A DNA stretch of 12,007 bases from NCBI GenBank assembly GCA_002505405.1, contig DAVD01000048.1, positions 1 through 12,007 on the forward strand, given 5' to 3'. The notes under the pieces are model-generated. The model searched no databases. It was not told the DNA's origin and saw nothing but the letters and a program-made list of their open reading frames with translations. Position numbers and translations under genes: made by a program. Below are positions 6,194 to 12,007 of this stretch, one piece after another; position 1 is the stretch's first letter; every line of letters starts with the position of its first letter. This DNA is from Candidatus Poseidonia alphae (lineage in GTDB: Archaea > Thermoplasmatota > Poseidoniia > Poseidoniales > Poseidoniaceae).

Positions 6194-7618
6194 ATGACGG
6201 CGAGCCTCGTCACCCCAGGAAGCATCATTGGCCAAGAAGGTCAACACACCACCGGTGAAGGTACAGCACTTCACGACGGAAACATTATCGCAACCGTGAT
6301 CGGTTCAGTCCATGTTGAAGACGGTTTGATCTCGGTTGGAGCCAGCAAAACGATTGTTGAACCCAAAATTGGTGACACCGTACTTTGTGAAGTCACCAAG
6401 CTTAACGAAAAGAACGGGGAAGCTATGATTCATGTGATCGAGGGTCAACAAGGCTCCATTCAACCGCAACACCTCTACGGACAGTTCTACGTAACTGGAC
6501 TTGTCGACCGATTCATGCATCAAACATCTGATGCTCTTCGACGAAGAGATATTTGCCGTGCTCTTGTCAAGGAAGTAACCCCCGTTGTCCGTTTGGATTT
6601 CCGAGACCGAAATGATTGCGGCGTTCTTCACGCCATCTGCCCGCCATGCGGCGACACGCTCACCCTCCACCAAGACGGCGACTGGAACATGCTCTGCCCC
6701 ACCTGTGGATCTCAATCTTACCGAGCACTTGCCGATAACTACGGTGCTGGATGGGCGGAACTCGAACAAGGGGCGAGTGCCATGAACAACTCCGGAAAGC
6801 GCTGGGGTGCAGAAGCAGAAGCTATGTTTGCACGTGGACCTGCTGGCCGAGCAACCTTCATTGCAGCCGATGTCCGTGAGGACGGGCGTGAGCGTACATA
6901 CTTCCGTTTCGAAGGCATGGGTGGAGGCCGTGGTGGCCGACAAAAAGCGGCACCTGGAACTCGATTGTTCGTAGGCGGTCTACCTCGTGAAGTTGGAACC
7001 GAAGAACTGCGCGCACTCTTCGCAAAGCACGGTGAGATGACCGATTGTATTGTCTTGGTTGATGACGCCGGTGCGAACCGCGGATTTGGATTCGTCACCT
7101 ACGGCAGCAAGGCCATGGCCGATGCAGCCGCATCAGCACTTGATGGCCATCGAATCAACGGACGACGTATTGGAGTTCGTGACGCCGATAGCGATGATAA
7201 AAAGAAGAAGAAAGGTGGACGAAGAGACCCCGAAGGACTCAAACTTTACATCGGAAACCTGCCCTTTACTGCGACTCAAGAGCAACTGACCACGATGGTC
7301 GGTGCTCATGCAACGGTCAATGAAGTCGTCATGGCTACGGACCCAGCGGGTAAATCCAAAGGATTCGGCTTTGCATTCATCAAGGATATGGACAAAGGAG
7401 AAGCCGTTGTCAAGGCACTGAACGGAATGGAACTCGAAGGACGTAAAATCAAGGTCGACATCGCCAAAGCCAAAGCAGGCAAAGGTGGAAAGGATGGCCG
7501 AGGACCAAAGTCTGGCGATAGCGGTGGAGGCAAATCTTCACGTGAACTCCAAGCCATTCGTGAAGAGGAAGAAGGCGGAAAGAAGCGAAAGCGACGTCCT
7601 CGACCGAAGAAGGATTGA
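6194..7618 (+). CDS. csl4: Exosome subunit Csl4 fused to two RRM RNA-binding domains
   Basis: This 474-residue protein joins a complete archaeal Csl4 to tandem RRMs. Csl4 part: an N-terminal domain (about 5-55, VTPGSIIG, GEGTALHDGNIIATVIG), an S1 domain (about 58-132, KIGDTVLCEV through the VDRFMHQTSDALRRRDICRA segment), and a zinc ribbon with Cys149, Cys152, Cys168 and Cys171 ending at YRALADNYG. In archaea Csl4 caps the Rrp41/Rrp42 ring and feeds RNA to it. A linker (about 185-255) ends in Gly/Arg-rich GMGGGRGGR. RRM1 spans about 257-330, with RNP2 LFVGGL and RNP1 RGFGFVTY. RRM2 spans about 350-424, with RNP2 LYIGNL and RNP1 KGFGFAFI. A Lys/Arg-rich tail ends KKRKRRPRPKKD. Ordinary archaeal Csl4 is about 180-200 residues, so more than half is an extension. 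The frame is unbroken across the junction. The extra RNA-binding arm probably widens or biases substrate choice, which is inference. Confidence 0.9.
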   Translation: MTASLVTPGSIIGQEGQHTTGEGTALHDGNIIATVIGSVHVEDGLISVGASKTIVEPKIGDTVLCEVTKLNEKNGEAMIHVIEGQQGSIQPQHLYGQFYVTGLVDRFMHQTSDALRRRDICRALVKEVTPVVRLDFRDRNDCGVLHAICPPCGDTLTLHQDGDWNMLCPTCGSQSYRALADNYGAGWAELEQGASAMNNSGKRWGAEAEAMFARGPAGRATFIAADVREDGRERTYFRFEGMGGGRGGRQKAAPGTRLFVGGLPREVGTEELRALFAKHGEMTDCIVLVDDAGANRGFGFVTYGSKAMADAAASALDGHRINGRRIGVRDADSDDKKKKKGGRRDPEGLKLYIGNLPFTATQEQLTTMVGAHATVNEVVMATDPAGKSKGFGFAFIKDMDKGEAVVKALNGMELEGRKIKVDIAKAKAGKGGKDGRGPKSGDSGGGKSSRELQAIREEEEGGKKRKRRPRPKKD

Positions 7619-7644
7619 AGTCCAGTCTACTTCCCACCTCAATC

Positions 7645-9426
7645 ATGGATAGCCACGATTCGCCCGGATGGCTTGTCCTTGACGGCTACGAAGATGAACC
7701 CGCTGCATTTGGCGTACCGCCATATGTTGGATTCCATATACGCTATCTATGCGGAGTCCTTGAACAACGAGGAATCCCTTACACTTACATGACGGTAGAC
7801 CGTTGGCGACAATGGATCAAAAAGGACGGTGAGGCTGTCCAGAAGTGGATGAAAGATGTTGAAGGTGTTGCTTGTATTGCCGGTGCGGTCGTCCCCGGCC
7901 GATACCTTAGAGGAACACCCATCTCACTCAACGAGACTCAACAACTCATTCGGATGATTCCGGGAGGCATTCCTGGTTTGTTTGGAGGGTGGGCGATTCG
8001 TGGGTGGCGTCAGCAAGGCTGGAACCCTCTACGGCCAAATCTCTTTCTGGCGGTGCAAGATACAGACGCAACACTGGATGGATTTCTCAAAAACGGCGAG
8101 TGGAAGCATGCCCGAAGAACGGCGCAGCAATGGACTGCTTGGGCCCAAGCCGGAGCAAGCAGCAAAGCAGTCCTTCACCATCCAGATTTGGGAACAGAGG
8201 AACAACCTGGTCCGCTCACCTATGAAGTCGAGGTGTACCAAGGGTGTGTACGCTACAAGCGTGGTTGTAAATTTTGCATTGAGCCAAAGAAAGGAGTCCC
8301 CATATGGCGCACTCCTGAAGACATCATTGAGGAAGTCCGCATTGCCCATGACGCTGGCGTCCACCATGTTCGTCTTGGTGGAATGACCGATACGTACACG
8401 TACATGGCAGAAGGTGTGAAAGAACTCGAATATCCAGTCCCGAATCCCGAACCAATTGCGAAATTGCTTCACGGGCTAAGAGAAGATGAACGGTTGGGGA
8501 TTCTCCACACAGACAATGGAAACCCGTCCATCATTGCGGAGAATATTGAGGAATCTGAGGCCATTACCAAAACGCTTGTGGAAACCCTTTCTGATGGGGC
8601 GGTCCTCTCGTTCGGTTTGGAATCAGCGGACCCGAGCGTTCACGAAGCGAATTGGCTCAACTGTGACCCCCACCAATTGAAATCAGCAATCCGCCTCATC
8701 AATAAATACGGCCGTGAGCGTGGAGCACGAGGATTGCCCAAATTACTACCTGGATTGAATTTTATTGCTGGCCTGAACGGCGAAACTGAACAAACCTACG
8801 ACATGAATCTGAACCTGCTCCAAGAGATTCGTGAAGAGGGGCTCATGCTCCGCCGAATCAACATACGACAGGTCGAAGGAGAGGGATTTCAAGAGATTCC
8901 GCAACAGGCATTCAATCGCTTCAAAGAAACCTGCAGAGATACCATCGACAAACCACTGCTGAAAGAGTTGTTCCCGCTTGGAAGCATCCTTCGAGACGTT
9001 CACTGGGAAACTCATGACGGCAGAACCCGTTTGCCCGTTCATGAAACCGAGGCTCACACATCTTCTACAATACACGGTAAACCCGGAATCACATTTGGCA
9101 GACAAATAGGAGCCTATCCGATCCTCATCGGAGTCGAATACAAGATTCCACTTGAAACTCAATCCAACGTTATCGTCACCGGTCACGGTGCACGCTCGAT
9201 TACGGGGGTTGAAATTGGGCTCGACCTAAGTACGGCAACCGAGAAACAACTCAGTGCAATACCTGGAATCGGCAGCAAAACCGCTTGGAACCTCATTTCA
9301 AAGCGGGCCAGGGCCATGAGGAAAATGAATACTTCAGCCCCCTATCAAAGTGCTGAAATGTGGTTCGAGGATACGGGAATCCAGTGGGATGAAAAGTTTC
9401 AAACTTACTTTGATGAACGTGAATGA
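7645..9426 (+). CDS. Radical SAM enzyme, COG1031-like, with C-terminal helix-hairpin-helix
   Basis: This 593-residue protein matches the archaeal radical SAM group with a C-terminal HhH, whose reaction is unknown. The N-terminal LVLDGYEDEPAAFGVPPYVG (10-29) is typical of that group. The cluster-binding cysteines are Cys201, Cys208 and Cys211 in YQGCVRYKRGCKFC, a CX6CX2C spacing instead of the canonical CX3CX2C. HVRLGGMTDTYTY (241-253), the LSFGLESADP strand (321-330) and GLNFIAGLNGET (370-381) fit the TIM-barrel core. A helix-hairpin-helix (about 532-557, with IPGIGSKTAWNL) suggests nucleic-acid contact. The start may be ATG 7645 or TTG 7615; the latter would overlap the csl4 stop as TTGA and add ten residues. 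I prefer the ATG because homologues begin just before LILDG. Adjacency to csl4 and an rRNA methyltransferase hints at RNA modification. Confidence 0.85.
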   Translation: MDSHDSPGWLVLDGYEDEPAAFGVPPYVGFHIRYLCGVLEQRGIPYTYMTVDRWRQWIKKDGEAVQKWMKDVEGVACIAGAVVPGRYLRGTPISLNETQQLIRMIPGGIPGLFGGWAIRGWRQQGWNPLRPNLFLAVQDTDATLDGFLKNGEWKHARRTAQQWTAWAQAGASSKAVLHHPDLGTEEQPGPLTYEVEVYQGCVRYKRGCKFCIEPKKGVPIWRTPEDIIEEVRIAHDAGVHHVRLGGMTDTYTYMAEGVKELEYPVPNPEPIAKLLHGLREDERLGILHTDNGNPSIIAENIEESEAITKTLVETLSDGAVLSFGLESADPSVHEANWLNCDPHQLKSAIRLINKYGRERGARGLPKLLPGLNFIAGLNGETEQTYDMNLNLLQEIREEGLMLRRINIRQVEGEGFQEIPQQAFNRFKETCRDTIDKPLLKELFPLGSILRDVHWETHDGRTRLPVHETEAHTSSTIHGKPGITFGRQIGAYPILIGVEYKIPLETQSNVIVTGHGARSITGVEIGLDLSTATEKQLSAIPGIGSKTAWNLISKRARAMRKMNTSAPYQSAEMWFEDTGIQWDEKFQTYFDERE

Positions 9427-9443
9427 GCAAGAGCTAGAGATGG

Positions 9444-9450
9444 TTTTAAT
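9444..9450 (+). promoter_or_regulatory. Possible TATA box for the secreted-protein gene
   Basis: TTTTAAT lies in the gap after the radical SAM gene. Its centre is about 25 bases before the paired ATGs at 9469 and 9472, so a transcript starting there would be nearly leaderless. A match this short occurs often by chance and I see no clear BRE element. Confidence 0.25.
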
Positions 9451-9468
9451 GCCTTCTCGTAACAAAAA

Positions 9469-12007
9469 ATGATGCAAAACAAACAAAAGGCCGAAAGCCT
9501 TGGCCATACCATGCAGAAGAAATCAGTCATTGTATTCACCGTTCTTTTTTTGGTTCAGGCAATGGCCGCAGGCCTCGCAGTAATTCCTGCACAACCAAAC
9601 ACCGAAACCTGGCAGGGCCCTGTTCTTGAATCAGGGGCGCGCTCAACCGGTGTGCTCACCGATTCCCAGCAACAATCCATGCTGTACAACCAAAGTTACA
9701 ACGGCAGCAATGACAACGACGGTGATGGAGTCGTAAACAGCCTTGATTCCGATGACGATAACGATTGTATTCCTGATTCAAACGACACCTCACCGTACGA
9801 TTTTGATGGCGATGGCATCAACGATGAATCAGACATCGATGATGATGGAGACGGATTAAATGACTCCTTGGAAGTGAGTGATTCAAACGCCTCAACCAAC
9901 ATCTACGACGCCGACAATGACGGCAACCACGACTGTGCGTTCTTCGCTGGTGGAAATTCAAGCAGTGGTAATACCGGTGGAAACAACACCGGCGGCAACA
10001 ATACTGGTGGCGGCAACACTTCTTGCAACACAACAACAGGTCCATTTTACAACTTAACTTTGGATAAACTGATCTATGAACCAACCGACAGTATCAATGC
10101 TGCATTCAATTTCTTTTGCATGGATTACAAAGCTGGAATTTACACCGGAGTCTCATATTGGGTATATGGGCCATCAGGCATGATTAGCAGCACCTTTTAT
10201 GTCCATAATACGAGCACGAATCACAACTTCTGGGACCTCGACAACCGTAGCAACAATTTCTCTGAAACCTCATGGTTGATTCCGACGGGCAGCGGCAACA
10301 TGGCCCTCGGCAATTACTACATTTATTCTGAACTATGGGACAACAACACACATGTTGACACGGCAAATGTTAGCTTTACAGTATCGAATTCATCATCCGG
10401 CGGCAGCAATACCGGATGCGGATACGACACAAATTTCGCTTCATTACTCGCACATGGCCCGAACTATGGAACTGAAAACCATACCTTTGTGAACTCAATG
10501 TATGTTCAATGTGAAATCCTCAACGCCACCATGACCCTCGATTATTGGATTTACGACCTCAACAATAACACCATTGATAGTGGAAATCAATCATGGGTTG
10601 GCACAACCAATACTTCAAACTACAACTGGACCGTAAATGGTCTGAACGCTGGAAATTACACATTCCATGTTGACCTCTATGTCAACAACTCTTGGGTCAC
10701 CAGCGATAATCACCAGTTTATGATTCTGGCTAACAACAGTGGCGGTAACAACACTAATGAATATGTAGAGATCGACCATTCTGGTTATGCCTGGGAAACT
10801 TCCAACATGGTTGGGGTTTGGTATTCAGGTACTGACGTGTACGTTGAATTTACCAGCGGAAACCTAGTGATTGGTGAAAATTATCAACTGATTTGGAACT
10901 TGTCAGATTCAGGTAACAATGTTGATGTCTATGGCTCTGGTAATTTCTTATGGAATGCCTCCTTCACGACGAGCCAAGAAAATAGCACAATAAGCGGATT
11001 AGCAGATGGGATATATTATTTCCATGCAACATTGGTGAACCAAGGTTATCATATTGCTTGGGACACTACTATGATTCAGATGGGCAACAACACTGGCGGT
11101 AACAACACCGGTGGCAACAACACCGGCGGCAACAACACCGGGGGCAACAACACCGGCGGTAACAACACCGGCGGCAACAACACCGGCGGCAACAACACTG
11201 GTGGAAACAACAGTAATCCTTGCGGCAGTGATCTCAACTATTCCACAGTCATGGTAGGCGCTTACCAACAGATTACCCCTATTTTGTATGAGAATGATAC
11301 CTTCACTGGCAGGTACCGCCCTAATTGTGCGCTGAACGAGATGAATCACTCATTCACAGGGCATCTCCAGGGCCCGAATGCAAGTGATTACTCTAACTTC
11401 TCAGTTGATATCTACTTAGCTGGAGCCCAATCAGGGATTCCATTCCAATATCAATCATGGTCGAACTTGGAGGTTGGCATGTACAGTTTCTATGTAGAAT
11501 GGAACCTCAACCAGAGTGGAGTACAAACCTTCGTTGATGAGAATTGGTTCAATTTTACCGTCATTGCGAACAACTCGAATTCACCCGGTTCAAGCCAGAG
11601 CAATCCACTTATGCCGTTCAATTGTTCTGACATAAACTGGAATGCATCTGGCTTAACCCTTCAAGATTGTCTAAACAATCAAGATGCATTTTGGTTTGTG
11701 TTCAACAATACCGGAGGTACCTTCTGGATTGACCCAGTCGTCGCTATTGGATACGACTACGTTGTATGGAGTGGCCCTAACATCAGGTCCGTGACCCTCC
11801 CTACGGGTTATGGAGATGACATCTACGACCTCTACATGTGGAACGTTACTGAATGGTATGACACAGGAGTGAATATCGATGGTGGCGAGACGTACACCTT
11901 CACAGAAAAGTTCGGTGTGGACCGAATATCAATTCGTGGAATAGAAGCCTCAGAAGAACTCGACCCCAACAATGCAACAGCCTTTGTGACCGGGCTGAGT
12001 TTCACCA
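9469..12007 (+). CDS. Large secreted modular glycoprotein-like protein (3' end outside window)
   Basis: The frame is open from ATG 9469 to the right edge, giving 846 residues so far. An internal ATG at 9511 (residue 15) gives a more classical signal peptide (MQKK, then a hydrophobic run to about IPA at residue 41) and may be the true start. Residues 81-156 carry Asp/Asn-rich DxDxDG repeats like thrombospondin type-3, expected to bind calcium. Beta-rich modules of roughly 100-130 residues follow: about 186-307 and 317-427 (each with a Cys pair 31 residues apart: 186/217 and 317/348), about 433-536 (no Cys pair), about 585-698 (Cys585/Cys620) and another from about 719. Asn-Thr-Gly linkers separate several of them. 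By hand I count about 50 Asn-X-Ser/Thr sequons. It is likely an exported or surface adhesin or S-layer-associated protein; I recognise no enzyme domain. The missing C-terminus may hold the anchor. Confidence 0.85.
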   Translation, partial: MMQNKQKAESLGHTMQKKSVIVFTVLFLVQAMAAGLAVIPAQPNTETWQGPVLESGARSTGVLTDSQQQSMLYNQSYNGSNDNDGDGVVNSLDSDDDNDCIPDSNDTSPYDFDGDGINDESDIDDDGDGLNDSLEVSDSNASTNIYDADNDGNHDCAFFAGGNSSSGNTGGNNTGGNNTGGGNTSCNTTTGPFYNLTLDKLIYEPTDSINAAFNFFCMDYKAGIYTGVSYWVYGPSGMISSTFYVHNTSTNHNFWDLDNRSNNFSETSWLIPTGSGNMALGNYYIYSELWDNNTHVDTANVSFTVSNSSSGGSNTGCGYDTNFASLLAHGPNYGTENHTFVNSMYVQCEILNATMTLDYWIYDLNNNTIDSGNQSWVGTTNTSNYNWTVNGLNAGNYTFHVDLYVNNSWVTSDNHQFMILANNSGGNNTNEYVEIDHSGYAWETSNMVGVWYSGTDVYVEFTSGNLVIGENYQLIWNLSDSGNNVDVYGSGNFLWNASFTTSQENSTISGLADGIYYFHATLVNQGYHIAWDTTMIQMGNNTGGNNTGGNNTGGNNTGGNNTGGNNTGGNNTGGNNTGGNNSNPCGSDLNYSTVMVGAYQQITPILYENDTFTGRYRPNCALNEMNHSFTGHLQGPNASDYSNFSVDIYLAGAQSGIPFQYQSWSNLEVGMYSFYVEWNLNQSGVQTFVDENWFNFTVIANNSNSPGSSQSNPLMPFNCSDINWNASGLTLQDCLNNQDAFWFVFNNTGGTFWIDPVVAIGYDYVVWSGPNIRSVTLPTGYGDDIYDLYMWNVTEWYDTGVNIDGGETYTFTEKFGVDRISIRGIEASEELDPNNATAFVTGLSFT
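9487..9501 (+). other. Short hairpin near the start of the secreted-protein gene
   Basis: AAGGC and GCCTT flank a CGAAA loop, making a five-base-pair stem that ends nine bases before ATG 9511. If 9511 is the real start, it lies in the leader and could affect initiation. If 9469 is the start, it is simply coding sequence. Confidence 0.2.
9970..10020 (+). repeat. Short Asn-Asn-Thr-Gly-Gly linker, degenerate copies
   Basis: This coding stretch reads NTGG, NNTGG, NNTGGG, NT. It joins the calcium-binding-like region to the first beta module and uses the same unit as the longer array at 11086, but with only two full units and more sequence drift. Confidence 0.65.
11086..11205 (+). repeat. Tandem array of eight 15-bp units encoding Asn-Asn-Thr-Gly-Gly
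   Basis: Eight consecutive 15-base units with consensus AACAACACCGGCGGC encode residues 540-579 of the secreted protein, and a partial unit (AACAACAGT) follows to 11214. Every difference between units is at a third codon position, so all copies encode the same five residues. Each unit supplies one Asn-Asn-Thr sequon. Units are a multiple of three, so gain or loss of copies keeps the frame. Confidence 0.95.

Noticed and set aside
6305..6943. Minus-strand open frame of 212 codons opposite csl4
   Set aside because: The plus strand encodes clear S1 and zinc-ribbon motifs here; the minus translation shows no recognisable motif.
11086..11214. CRISPR-like array
   Set aside because: Units are 15 bases, contiguous with no spacers, and keep the reading frame of the secreted protein.
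10999..11349. Minus-strand frame with Val-Val-Ala-Ala-Gly-type repeats
   Set aside because: It is the antisense reading of the NNTGG tandem array; the repetitive peptide comes from the DNA repeat, not from a gene.

Overview
The window reads as a gene-dense archaeal chromosome segment, most likely from a planktonic euryarchaeote of the Marine Group II/III (Poseidoniales/Thermoplasmatota) kind. This placement is an inference. It rests on an exosome Csl4 subunit, a METTL5-like rRNA methyltransferase, an archaeal radical SAM protein of the COG1031 type, an AglJ-like polyprenyl-phosphate glycosyltransferase, moderate GC, very short intergenic gaps, and a large Asn/Thr/Gly-rich secreted protein. 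I see no tRNA, rRNA, CRISPR array, insertion sequence or phage gene. All eight genes lie on the + strand and no gap exceeds about 100 bases.

Layout. Positions 1-2268 hold the 3' part of a polytopic membrane protein with a large C-terminal soluble domain (GT-C/oligosaccharyltransferase-like architecture); its true start lies to the left of the window. An AglJ-like GT2 glycosyltransferase follows after 11 bases (2280-3008). Next come aspartate-semialdehyde dehydrogenase (3051-4124) and an unrecognised protein with a roughly 100-residue Pro/Glu-rich linker (4130-5206). An information-processing cluster then begins: a 63-residue zinc-ribbon protein (5251-5442), a METTL5-like adenine methyltransferase that overlaps it by four bases (5439-6095), a Csl4 exosome subunit fused to two RRM domains (6194-7618), and a COG1031-type radical SAM enzyme with a C-terminal helix-hairpin-helix (7645-9426, with an alternative TTG start at 7615 that would overlap csl4 by four bases). 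The right end (9469 to the edge) is the 5' part of a secreted modular protein. It has a signal peptide, thrombospondin type-3-like Asp repeats, several beta-sandwich-like modules and Asn-Asn-Thr-Gly-Gly linkers. One linker is an 8-copy 15-bp tandem repeat.

How the parts fit. The two glycosylation-type genes on the left and the secreted protein on the right, which has about 50 Asn-X-Ser/Thr sequons, suggest an active N-glycosylation system, although they need not be co-transcribed. The middle genes suggest a tight RNA-processing/modification neighbourhood. The most notable item is the single-frame fusion of a complete archaeal Csl4 (N-terminal domain, S1, zinc ribbon) to tandem RRMs with a Gly/Arg-rich linker and a basic tail. 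RRMs are uncommon in archaea, and this would add a eukaryote-like RNA-binding arm to the exosome cap.
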